A DNA stretch of 14,028 bases from Bacteroidota bacterium. Its GTDB lineage: Bacteria; Bacteroidota; Bacteroidia; Flavobacteriales; Flavobacteriaceae. The notes under the pieces were generated by a model. It made no database searches. It saw only the letters and a program-made list of their open reading frames with translations, and was not told the DNA's origin. This document shows, in pieces, positions 1 through 6,631 of this stretch. Within the stretch, counting starts at the first letter, position 1; the number at the start of each line of letters is the position of its first letter. The stretch spans positions 1-14,028 of the forward strand of contig JABHYI010000274.1 of NCBI GenBank assembly GCA_018656255.1, in the 5' to 3' direction. The position numbers and the translations under genes are program-made.

Positions 1-169
1 ACACCTTTACTTTTTGATGTTCCTTTGCTATGGCCAGTGTTGAGTCTGTACTGTAAGAATCTAAAATGATGATTTCATCTGCAAACCAAAGACTGTCTAA
101 AAAAGCGGGGAGTGCCTTTTGCTCATTTAGGGTAATGATAACCGCAGAAATTTTTGTTTGGTTTTTCAA
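1..169 (-). CDS. GT2 family glycosyltransferase, N-terminal part (runs off the left edge)
   Basis: Only the first 56 codons lie in the window; the gene continues leftward past base 1. The translation begins KNQTKISAVIITLNEQ and continues with FADEIIILDSYSTDST, which is the nucleotide-sugar-binding start of a GT2 (GT-A fold) glycosyltransferase of the LPS-core WaaE/KdtX type. The only start that fits is TTG at 169-167: the frame has an upstream stop 12 codons before it and no ATG. The protein resembles the N-terminus of the next gene (250-996) at about every second residue, so the two look like neighbouring paralogues on one strand, 80 bp apart and probably co-transcribed. Catalytic residues and C-terminus are outside the window, so donor and acceptor cannot be stated. 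Family call is firm; the start codon is less so. Confidence 0.75.
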   Translation of the reverse strand, partial: MKNQTKISAVIITLNEQKALPAFLDSLWFADEIIILDSYSTDSTLAIAKEHQKVKV

Positions 170-249
170 TGTAGCAATATTGTTTGGGTAAAAATACTCA
201 TTTTACAGCTATTAAATAAAGCCTCCATAGCTAGTGTTTTGTCGTTAAG

Positions 250-996
250 CTACTCCATGGATTTATGTAGCAAATGTAGCTTTACATACCTTTGAAAAAC
301 CCCATAAGCATTAACCCCAGCAACCGTTAGCCCAGGAACTCCATCCTTATAGCCTCCTTTTATAATGTATGATTTAAAAAACCGAAACAATGGTTTAAAC
401 CAAAAGTGCATCCAAGTGGCTCTTTTGCCTTTAGCGTATTGTTGTTTGGCTTGAAACCATGCATAGCTTTCTTTTTTTGTGATGTAGCTGTGTAAATCTT
501 TGTAGGTGTAATGCAACATCTTGTTTTTGAGCCTGCCCACAGAGCCGTTACATAGTAGTTTTTCATGCACCTCTCCTTTAAAGTGAGCTCCTTCACGCTT
601 TACTAAACGCAGCACATCATCACTATGGCTGTATAGAAAACGATTCATGTAAAAATGAGGAAAGTTTATCTTATACCCTGAGTGTACCGGGTTTTGTATG
701 GTTTCTTTAATTTCTTTTTCTAAGGATTGGGTGACGCGCTCATCTGCATCCAAAAATAAAACCCATTGGCCTTTTGCATGTTTTAATGCTTCATTTTTTT
801 GATTACTGAAATTATCAAACTCTCTAGAGAGAACTTTGCTTACATGGGGTGTTGCTAGCGTAAGCGTTGCATCTTCACTAAAAGAGTCTATAAGTATAAT
901 CTCATCTGCAAATGCAACACTTTTTAATGCATCTTCAATATAGCCCGCTTCATTGAAAGTGGGAATAATAACAGTTAATGTGGGCGTTTTTTGCAT
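250..996 (-). CDS. GT2 family glycosyltransferase, LPS-core type (WaaE/KdtX-like)
   Basis: A 248-residue cytoplasmic or membrane-associated GT-A glycosyltransferase. Residues 7-16 (LTVIIPTFNE) form the first strand of the GT2 fold, residues 29-42 carry FADEIILIDSFSED, and the metal/nucleotide-sugar DxD motif is D83-A84-D85 in FLDADE. The middle GEVHEKLL and the aromatic, basic C-terminal third match the LPS-biosynthesis branch of GT2 (WaaE/KdtX and relatives), which add a sugar to the inner core. ATG at 996-994 is preferred over in-frame TTG at 1005-1003, because that TTG lies inside a TAnnTTTG promoter box. The gene is divergent from the double glycosyltransferase at 1192 and sits 80 bp upstream of a paralogue reaching the window edge. 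Sugar donor and linkage cannot be read from sequence. Confidence 0.88.
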   Translation of the reverse strand: MQKTPTLTVIIPTFNEAGYIEDALKSVAFADEIILIDSFSEDATLTLATPHVSKVLSREFDNFSNQKNEALKHAKGQWVLFLDADERVTQSLEKEIKETIQNPVHSGYKINFPHFYMNRFLYSHSDDVLRLVKREGAHFKGEVHEKLLCNGSVGRLKNKMLHYTYKDLHSYITKKESYAWFQAKQQYAKGKRATWMHFWFKPLFRFFKSYIIKGGYKDGVPGLTVAGVNAYGVFQRYVKLHLLHKSME

Positions 997-1002
997 TGTA
1001 AA

Positions 1003-1010
1003 CAAAGGTA
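1003..1010 (-). promoter_or_regulatory. Bacteroidota -7 box for the GT2 gene at 996
   Basis: Read on the minus strand the bases are TACCTTTG, an exact fit to the Bacteroidota sigma-A -7 consensus TAnnTTTG. Its last G lies only 7 nt from the A of the ATG at 996, so the transcript should start at or next to the start codon. No TTG -33 element is evident at the usual distance upstream. Confidence 0.55.
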
Positions 1011-1148
1011 CTAAAATTAGGCTTTAGAGACCTTGGCTTTTAAATAATTCAAACCCCCAAGGATAATCCAGGTGTTTATAAATGTGGTGGGTAGCCCTTT
1101 GTATATCGTCCTATTTTACTTAAAAATTATAGGAGTAGTCTGAGCGTT

Positions 1149-1177
1149 TAGATTTTTAGAACCAAACACAAAATCTA
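1149..1177. repeat. 8-bp inverted repeat upstream of the double glycosyltransferase
   Basis: TAGATTTT at 1149-1156 is mirrored by AAAATCTA at 1170-1177 with a 13-nt spacer. It ends one base before the -7 box at 1179-1186 and covers the place where a -33 element would be. It could be an operator, but AT-rich DNA gives such repeats by chance, so this is tentative. The rest of the 195-bp gap (997-1191) shows nothing else I can name. Confidence 0.25.
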
Positions 1178-1178
1178 G

Positions 1179-1186
1179 TATATTTG
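1179..1186 (+). promoter_or_regulatory. Bacteroidota -7 box for the double glycosyltransferase
   Basis: TATATTTG fits TAnnTTTG exactly and is followed by C, as often seen in flavobacterial promoters. The final G is 6 nt before the A of the ATG at 1192, which predicts a leaderless or nearly leaderless mRNA. A clear TTG -33 element is missing. Confidence 0.6.
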
Positions 1187-1191
1187 CACTA

Positions 1192-2868
1192 ATGAAAACA
1201 ATAGACACCTCTATTATTATTAGCACTTATAACAACACTCAATGGCTAGAGAAAGTACTCTATGGTTATAACAATCAAACCTACAGATTATTTGAGATTG
1301 TTATTGCTGATGATGGTTCTGGACCTCAAACAAAAGCCCTTTTAGAGCGTCTACAAAAAGAGGTTTTTTATCCTATTGTTCATGTATGGCATGAAGATAA
1401 TGGATTTCAAAAATCTGAGATTCTAAATAAAGCAGTTACAAAGTGTTCTACAGCCTACACCATTATGAGTGATGGTGATTGTATCCCAAGAAAAGACTTT
1501 GTAGAACAACACGTAAAATACAGAGAAGAAGGTTGTTTTTTATCTGGTGGGTACTTTATGTTGCCTATGAATATTTCAAAAAGCATTGATAAAGAAGATA
1601 TTTATGCGGGTCGCTGCTTTGATTTAAAATGGCTAAAAGAGAATGGTTTGCAAACCTCTTTTAAAAACAGTAAACTTACCGCAAAGCCTATAACAGCCTC
1701 TGTTTTAAATTTAATAACTCCAACCAATGCTAGTTGGAATGGACATAATGCCTCAGGCTGGACCAAAGATATTATTGCTGTAAATGGCCTAAACGAGCAA
1801 ATGCAGTACGGAGGTCAAGACAGAGAACTAGGAGAACGCTTGTTTAACTCTGGCATAAAGAGCAAACAAATACGCTATAATGCTATTGTAGTGCATCTAG
1901 ACCATCCAAGGGGATATAAAAATGAAGTTTCGATAAAGAAAAACCAAACTATTCGCAGAGAAACCCGTGAGTTACAAAAAAAATGGACCACTCATGGTAT
2001 TATAAAAGATGCCCATATAAAAGCTCCCGTATCAATTATACTAAGTACCTATAACCAACCTTTGTGGTTAGAGAAATCATTGTGGGGTTATGAGCAACAA
2101 GATATTAAGGATTTTGAAATTGTAATTGCAGATGATGGATCAACACAAGAAACGACGGATGTAATTAAACGATTTCAAAAAGAGTCTTCTTTGCGCATAA
2201 AACATGTATGGCAAGAGGATGACGGTTTTCAAAAAACAAAAATTTTAAACAAAGCTATACTCGCCAGTGAGGGTGATTACCTTATTTTTAGTGATGGAGA
2301 TTGTATTGCTAGGAAAGATTTTGTGTTTAAACATTTAAAACACAGAAGACCAAAGCACTTCTTATCTGGAGGCTATTATAAACTGTCTCAAAGTATTAGC
2401 GACGCCGTTTCTAAAGAAAATATAGTTTCTCAATCTTGTTTTGATGCAGCTTGGTTATTAGAAAATGGGCAGCCTAAAAGCTTCAAAATAAACAAACTAA
2501 CCTCTCATGGCACCAAAGAAGTAATGCTCAATACTTTTACCACCACAACACCAACCTGGGACGGCAATAACGCCTCTGGCTGGCGTGAAGACATCCTTGC
2601 TGTAAATGGTTTTGATTCTAGAATGCAATATGGGGGAGAGGATAGAGAGCTTGGGGAGCGTTTAACAAATTATGGTGTACAAGGTATCCAAATACGTTAC
2701 AGCGCCGTGGCAGTTCACCTAGAGCATGCTCGCGGGTATGTAACTCAGGATATGATTGAGAGAAATAAAACCATTCGGGCATACACACGTAAACAAAACA
2801 TTGTATGGACACCTTATGGTATTGACCCTAAAGAGGCTGCAGGAGAATCTGAAAGTGTTATTGGCTAA
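1192..2868 (+). CDS. Double glycosyltransferase: two tandem GT2 + galactosyltransferase-like units
   Basis: A 558-residue protein made of two homologous halves, roughly 1-272 and 280-545, aligned at a constant offset of 274 residues and about half identical by eye. Each half has the GT2 start (SIIISTYN at 7-14; SIILSTYN in half 2), a DDG nucleotide motif (40-42; 314-316), the metal-binding DGD (94-96; 368-370) and a C-terminal segment with YGG(Q/E)DRELGERL (206-216; 480-490), typical of the Glyco_transf_7C galactosyltransferase domain. All GT2 metal-site residues are present in both halves. The difference is Q209 in half 1 where half 2 has E483. The protein has no signal peptide or membrane helix, so it should act in the cytoplasm on a glycan precursor. 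Fused double GT2 enzymes elsewhere can add two sugars alternately or successively; that role here is inference. Its 3' end overlaps the convergent GT9 gene by 11 bp. Confidence 0.88.
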   Translation: MKTIDTSIIISTYNNTQWLEKVLYGYNNQTYRLFEIVIADDGSGPQTKALLERLQKEVFYPIVHVWHEDNGFQKSEILNKAVTKCSTAYTIMSDGDCIPRKDFVEQHVKYREEGCFLSGGYFMLPMNISKSIDKEDIYAGRCFDLKWLKENGLQTSFKNSKLTAKPITASVLNLITPTNASWNGHNASGWTKDIIAVNGLNEQMQYGGQDRELGERLFNSGIKSKQIRYNAIVVHLDHPRGYKNEVSIKKNQTIRRETRELQKKWTTHGIIKDAHIKAPVSIILSTYNQPLWLEKSLWGYEQQDIKDFEIVIADDGSTQETTDVIKRFQKESSLRIKHVWQEDDGFQKTKILNKAILASEGDYLIFSDGDCIARKDFVFKHLKHRRPKHFLSGGYYKLSQSISDAVSKENIVSQSCFDAAWLLENGQPKSFKINKLTSHGTKEVMLNTFTTTTPTWDGNNASGWREDILAVNGFDSRMQYGGEDRELGERLTNYGVQGIQIRYSAVAVHLEHARGYVTQDMIERNKTIRAYTRKQNIVWTPYGIDPKEAAGESESVIG

Positions 2869-3928
2869 GGTGTTTTTGTAAAAAAGGATTAAGTTTTTTA
2901 AGTATCATCTCTGGGGTAAGTTTATGATACAAAGCGTCTGGGTTTTTTTCTATTTTTCTAGTTTCTTCTTGGGTAAAGGTTTTAAATAAATCTGGTTGCT
3001 CCTCTAGTAAATGTATAGAGTCATGAGCCTCTCCGTCTTCAAAGCTACACCAGCTTTCTTTGTTGATGTAAGGAGAGTATATCGTAAAGGTTGGAACGTT
3101 TAATGCCTTGGTAATATGCACACTTCCTCCTTCATTGGCAACTAGTATATCACAGGTGTTCATAAGGCAAATAAAGCCTCTAATAGAGTCTTCATAGATA
3201 TCCATGTTTATGTATTGCTTGTCTGCGCACATTTCATAGATTTTTAGCGCTTGCTGTTTTTGATGTGGCGCATAATTAAATAAAATAGTAGCCTTGTAGG
3301 TTGTTGTAATAAAATCTATAAGGGCAACAATGTAAGGGTAAGGCATTGATTTTTGTGGAGTACTTCCCAAAACCCCTAGCATAATTACAGGTTTTTTTAG
3401 CGCATGTGCGGGAGCATATTGTTTTTCTTTTTCTGTTAAAAAAATCTTTGGCTCATAATCTGGATCAGACAAATCAAACACCGAAGTAATCATGTTTATT
3501 TTATCTTCAATGGCTTTTCCGCAATTTTTAGAACGCTGTTCTAAATAACTAATAGGGTGGGTGTAAAAAGGTAGTTTTAGCTTTTTATGAGCTCGTTTTT
3601 GTCCTATTCTATATGGAGCTTTGGAATATAAACAGATAAGTCTGCTTTGTAATTTAGAGTAGGGGTCAAAAATAATAGCATACTTTTGAGCTCTAATATA
3701 GCGCATCATTTTAAATAGTTCAAGTGGTTTTTTTAACACCTTTTCTTGAACCGAAATAACACGATCTATATTTGGGTTATTCTCTAAAACACCCACTGTG
3801 TAGTCATACACAAAATAGGTGACATGACTTTTTGGAAATACCTTTTTAATGTTATTTGCAATTACTGAGCTTATCAGTACATCGCCAATTCGTTTATTTT
3901 GTATTACCAGTATTTGTTTGAGTTCCAT
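2858..3928 (-). CDS. GT9 glycosyltransferase, ADP-heptose:LPS heptosyltransferase family
   Basis: A 356-residue GT-B enzyme of the WaaC/WaaF family, expected to transfer a heptose or similar sugar onto the LPS core at the inner face of the membrane. The N-terminal half opens with ILVIQNKRIGDVLISS (6-21), containing the family's GDVL motif with D16, the residue matching the proposed catalytic Asp. The C-terminal half has ANEGGSVHITKAL (264-276), equivalent to the nucleotide-sugar-binding DxGxxH segment of heptosyltransferases, but with E266 where Asp is usual. The length is normal for GT9. The start is ATG at 3928; a TATTTTG box lies 8 nt upstream. The gene is divergent from the Kdo-kinase-like gene (46 bp apart) and convergent with the double glycosyltransferase. 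Several GT9 members do not use heptose, so the donor is not certain. Confidence 0.85.
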   Translation of the reverse strand: MELKQILVIQNKRIGDVLISSVIANNIKKVFPKSHVTYFVYDYTVGVLENNPNIDRVISVQEKVLKKPLELFKMMRYIRAQKYAIIFDPYSKLQSRLICLYSKAPYRIGQKRAHKKLKLPFYTHPISYLEQRSKNCGKAIEDKINMITSVFDLSDPDYEPKIFLTEKEKQYAPAHALKKPVIMLGVLGSTPQKSMPYPYIVALIDFITTTYKATILFNYAPHQKQQALKIYEMCADKQYINMDIYEDSIRGFICLMNTCDILVANEGGSVHITKALNVPTFTIYSPYINKESWCSFEDGEAHDSIHLLEEQPDLFKTFTQEETRKIEKNPDALYHKLTPEMILKKLNPFLQKHLSQ

Positions 3929-3936
3929 TATCTTCG

Positions 3937-3943
3937 CAAAATA
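3937..3943 (-). promoter_or_regulatory. Near-consensus -7 box for the GT9 gene
   Basis: Minus-strand bases TATTTTG, followed by C, resemble TAnnTTTG with one spacer base missing. The last G is 9 nt from the A of the ATG at 3928, again implying a very short leader. An 8-T run (3946-3953 on the plus strand) lies directly upstream. The divergent gene at 3975 has no recognisable box in the 46-bp gap. Confidence 0.35.
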
Positions 3944-3974
3944 CCTTTTTTTTAAATGTATTTAAAATTTATTA

Positions 3975-4730
3975 ATGTCATTAACCCTCACTATACATCC
4001 TAATTTTGTAAGCTCAGAAAAAGCCATTGCAGATTTTCTTGCAGATTTTGAGCATGCAGGTGAGTATCTCACCAAAGGAGATAGAAATGTCATTAAAAAA
4101 GCAACTATAGATGGGGTTACTATAACCATAAAAAAATTTAAGACACCAAATTTTTTTCAGTCTCTTGTGTATAGGTACCTAAGACAAAGCAAAGCAAAAC
4201 GTTCTTTTAAATATGCAATAAAACTTATAGAATCTGGGATTAATACACCGTTTCCTGTAGCCTTTGCAGAGCGTTTTAATGGCGGTCTTAAAGAAAGCTA
4301 TTACCTATGTGAGTTTGTGGATTATGATATAGATTTTAGAGTCTTAAATCATACACCGCTATATCCTAATAGAGATGAGATTTTAACTCAATTTGCAAGT
4401 TTCACTTTTAAGCTGCACGAAAACAACATTAATTTTCTGGATCATTCTCCAGGAAATACGTTGATTAAAATTTCAGAAAACAACACTTACGATTTTTATT
4501 TAATAGATTTAAATAGAATGCGTTTTGAAACCATGTCTTTGAAAAAGCGGATGCATAATTTTAGGCGTATGTGGTTGTCAAAAAAAATGGTGCGTATTAT
4601 GGCCGCACAGTATGCAATATTATACAATGTGCCTTTTGCTAAAGTACACGGGCTTATGTTGTCTTACAGTAAAGAGTTTCAAGGCAAGGCAAACAAAAGA
4701 AAACTTCGCAAATCCAAGAGAAAGTCTTAA
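3975..4730 (+). CDS. Kdo/LPS kinase-like protein (KdkA/WaaP-type kinase fold)
   Basis: A 251-residue protein with the layout of the small protein-kinase-like enzymes that phosphorylate Kdo or core heptose in LPS. ITIKKFK (50-56) carries the likely ATP-binding lysine (K53 or K54). The catalytic loop is INFLDHSPGNTLI (152-164), with D156 and N161 at the Asp+5 spacing of the HxDxxxxN motif. FYLIDLNR (173-180) supplies the metal-binding Asp D178. The His normally two residues before the catalytic Asp is F154 here. The last 15 residues are very basic, suggesting contact with the membrane or an anionic lipid. Location among glycosyltransferases and divergent from a GT9 enzyme supports an LPS-core kinase role in the cytoplasm. 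The exact phosphate acceptor is unknown; another small-molecule kinase remains possible. Confidence 0.75.
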   Translation: MSLTLTIHPNFVSSEKAIADFLADFEHAGEYLTKGDRNVIKKATIDGVTITIKKFKTPNFFQSLVYRYLRQSKAKRSFKYAIKLIESGINTPFPVAFAERFNGGLKESYYLCEFVDYDIDFRVLNHTPLYPNRDEILTQFASFTFKLHENNINFLDHSPGNTLIKISENNTYDFYLIDLNRMRFETMSLKKRMHNFRRMWLSKKMVRIMAAQYAILYNVPFAKVHGLMLSYSKEFQGKANKRKLRKSKRKS

Positions 4731-4738
4731 AAGAATTG

Positions 4739-5578
4739 CTACAAATCACGACGTTTTAAAATAAGGTAAGACCAATACACAAATAGGGTGGTCCACACTA
4801 AGCAAATAAGCGCCGAGTGCCAAGGAACATCGTATGATTTATCAAAACTCTCTCCTACTTGACTAGCTAGGGTTTGAACTGCGCCCAACCTAGTAAAAGG
4901 TTCTGCAATAAGGTCTGACATTGCATTAAGGGGTAATAGATTATATACATTGTCTATAAGATTGATGTCTTTTTTGTTTTTCAAATAGCTGAAAACTATA
5001 AATATAAAGCCCTCAAAAACCTGCCACACTCCCAAAAAACCCAGTGCAAATGCAGATCTTTTTATCCAGATACCTAAAAACATACACATACTAAAAAAGG
5101 TAGTTACCTTTATAAAATACCCAAGCATGTATTGCATGTCGGTAAAGACAATACTTATTTCTGTAAAGTCACTAAACACCATACCCAGTGTTAGTGTTAC
5201 TACAAACAAAACCACACTAGAAATAACAGAAAAAAGCAGTACTGCCAAGAATTTTGACAGTATAAACTCTTTTTTGCTGAGACCATCAATCAGGTTTTGT
5301 TTAAGAGTGTTGTAACTGTATTCGTTTGCAACGATAGAGACAATAACTATGGCAAAGAATATTTTAAGCCAGGAGGCCATAAAGACATTAAAGTGCCAAA
5401 TAAAAGGGAAGTTAAAAATTCCTTGGTCTGCAATTCTAAAGTTTATACCTGCAAAGTCAAATTCATAAGAGGCAATTAGAGAGATACCTAGAATAAGGGA
5501 ACAATACACAATGGTAATGACCTTTGCCGCTTTGTTGCGTTTTATTTTATCGAGTTCTATAGAGAGTAATCTAAGCAT
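4739..5578 (-). CDS. ABC-2 type transporter permease (BcrB/NatB-like)
   Basis: A 279-residue integral membrane protein with about six hydrophobic segments, the first near residues 19-38 and the last near 256-273. The cytoplasmic segment after the second helix, NEYSYNTLKQNLIDGLSKKE (around 86-105), is the conserved coupling region of ABC-2 permeases, which contacts the ATPase. The start ATG at 5578 comes 6 nt after the ATPase stop, so the two are one operon and should be translated together. The C-terminus, LILKRRDL, is typical of these permeases. The substrate cannot be read from sequence: relatives handle peptide antibiotics, lipids, Na+ or gliding-related cargo. The 3' end is convergent with the Kdo-kinase-like gene with only 8 bp between stops. 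Confidence 0.85.
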   Translation of the reverse strand: MLRLLSIELDKIKRNKAAKVITIVYCSLILGISLIASYEFDFAGINFRIADQGIFNFPFIWHFNVFMASWLKIFFAIVIVSIVANEYSYNTLKQNLIDGLSKKEFILSKFLAVLLFSVISSVVLFVVTLTLGMVFSDFTEISIVFTDMQYMLGYFIKVTTFFSMCMFLGIWIKRSAFALGFLGVWQVFEGFIFIVFSYLKNKKDINLIDNVYNLLPLNAMSDLIAEPFTRLGAVQTLASQVGESFDKSYDVPWHSALICLVWTTLFVYWSYLILKRRDL

Positions 5579-5584
5579 GTGTGT

Positions 5585-6496
5585 CTAGTTGTTGGTTTGT
5601 GCTGGGTTTTGGGTCAAGGCTAAGAATTTCTCTTCTAGAGATTCTTTTCTTTGCACAAGGTGAGATAGGGTGATTCCTTTTTCAAACAAAAAGGCATTTA
5701 GTTTTGCGGCGTCCATTTCTTGTGTAAGATTGGCTACTAGGTAGGCTGCATCTTGTTTGATGTTCTCAAAAGATGTGCTTTCCTCCAGTACTTTTTTAAG
5801 TCCTGGCATGTCGCTGCATTGCAGGGTAACAAAACCAAAACTTGCATTCATTTGTTCAACTCTACCCACATATAGGCTTTTTCCTTTACTTAGTACCACC
5901 ACGTGAGTACATACTTTCTCTACCTCATCTAGAAGATGAGATGCCAATAAAATGGTAGTGCCCTGTGATGCGATTTTTTGGATAATTCCCCTAATTTGAT
6001 GAATCCCTTGAGGGTCTAGACCGTTTGTGGGCTCATCTAGTATTAGAATTTCAGGAGTGTTTAACAGCGCAGATGCAATGGCGAGACGTTGTTTCATACC
6101 CAGTGAAAAACCTTTAAAGGTGTCATCTTGACGGTCTAGTAGCCCAACGGTGTCTAATGTTTTTTGAACCTGGGTTGTGGCCACCCCTTTAATTTTGCAA
6201 ACCAGCTCAAGGTTTTGTTTGGCGCTCATGTAAGGGTAGAAATTTGGCCGCTCTATAATAGCACCTACTTTTTTTAAGGCATTGTGTGTAGATACATCGC
6301 CTCCAAACCAAGAAAAACTTCCAGAGGTTTTATTTACTACGTTTAATACAATGCCCAAAGTGGTAGATTTTCCGCTGCCGTTGGGGCCTAAAATGCCATA
6401 TACGTTACCTTTTTCTATAGAGAAAGAAAGATTGTCTACCGCAGTAAGTTTACCAAATTTTTTGGTTAGGTTTTCTATAGTAAGAATTGTTTCCAA
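5585..6496 (-). CDS. ABC transporter ATP-binding protein (BcrA-type)
   Basis: A 303-residue ABC ATPase energising the permease encoded 6 nt downstream. Counting from METILTIENLTKKFG, Walker A is GPNGSGKS (37-44), followed by the signature FSLGMKQRLAIASAL, then Walker B and the D-loop LILDEPTNGLDP and the switch His in LLASHLLDEV. The signature reads SLGMKQ rather than LSGGQ, normal for the bacitracin/lantibiotic-resistance-like branch of ABC-2 exporters. About 80 C-terminal residues form the accessory domain of this branch. No ATG is available: TTG at 6496 gives METILT and TTG at 6502 would add two residues. I prefer 6496, but the choice is open. The gene is divergent from the SDR gene. The function is export of an unknown substrate; self-protection against peptides is a guess. 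Confidence 0.88.
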   Translation of the reverse strand: METILTIENLTKKFGKLTAVDNLSFSIEKGNVYGILGPNGSGKSTTLGIVLNVVNKTSGSFSWFGGDVSTHNALKKVGAIIERPNFYPYMSAKQNLELVCKIKGVATTQVQKTLDTVGLLDRQDDTFKGFSLGMKQRLAIASALLNTPEILILDEPTNGLDPQGIHQIRGIIQKIASQGTTILLASHLLDEVEKVCTHVVVLSKGKSLYVGRVEQMNASFGFVTLQCSDMPGLKKVLEESTSFENIKQDAAYLVANLTQEMDAAKLNAFLFEKGITLSHLVQRKESLEEKFLALTQNPAQTNN

Positions 6497-6606
6497 AAGC
6501 AAATATGTATTAGTTAGCCATCTATTTGACGAGTTAGCTTGTTTATTGTTACATTTATTAAAAGATAATAAAGACTATCAATTGTTGTGAGTTACCTACT
6601 ATAATT

Positions 6607-6615
6607 TAATCTTTG
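6607..6615 (+). promoter_or_regulatory. Possible promoter for the SDR gene
   Basis: TAATCTTTG resembles the TAnnTTTG -7 box with one extra spacer base. A TTG at 6585-6587 stands 19 nt upstream, a suitable -33 position. The predicted transcript start would leave a leader of about 10 nt before ATG 6632. The remainder of the 135-bp divergent gap (6497-6631) has no recognisable element; CATATTTG upstream of the ABC ATPase is only a near miss. Confidence 0.3.
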
Positions 6616-6631
6616 TGTCAATACAGTGTTT

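Noticed and set aside
167..228. ATG at 228 as the start of the left-edge glycosyltransferase, or a frameshift joining it
   Set aside because: That ATG is in a different frame that stops after 20 codons. No residue pattern before TTG 169 is needed by the family, so a frameshift is not required.
997..1005. TTG at 1005 as the start of the 250-996 glycosyltransferase (adds MFT)
   Set aside because: That TTG is part of an exact TAnnTTTG promoter box, so it would lie upstream of the transcript; ATG 996 gives a normal N-terminus.
2618..2812. Minus-strand open frame of 64 codons inside the double glycosyltransferase
   Set aside because: It lies wholly opposite a conserved motif region of a well-supported gene.
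3946..3953. Run of eight T as a phase-variation tract between the GT9 and kinase genes
   Set aside because: Short mono-T runs are common in this AT-rich sequence and this one is upstream of, not inside, the promoter box and coding region.
6499..6506. CATATTTG (minus) as the -7 box of the ABC operon
   Set aside because: First base mismatches the consensus and the box overlaps or abuts both candidate TTG starts, leaving them before or at the transcript start.
6282..6590. Plus-strand open frame of 102 codons across the ABC ATPase 5' end
   Set aside because: It is antisense to the Walker A region, has no family pattern and its composition follows the opposite strand.
6626..6631. GTG at 6626 as the SDR start (adds MF)
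   Set aside because: ATG at 6632 gives the usual MKKVVLITGG opening; the extra two residues have no support.
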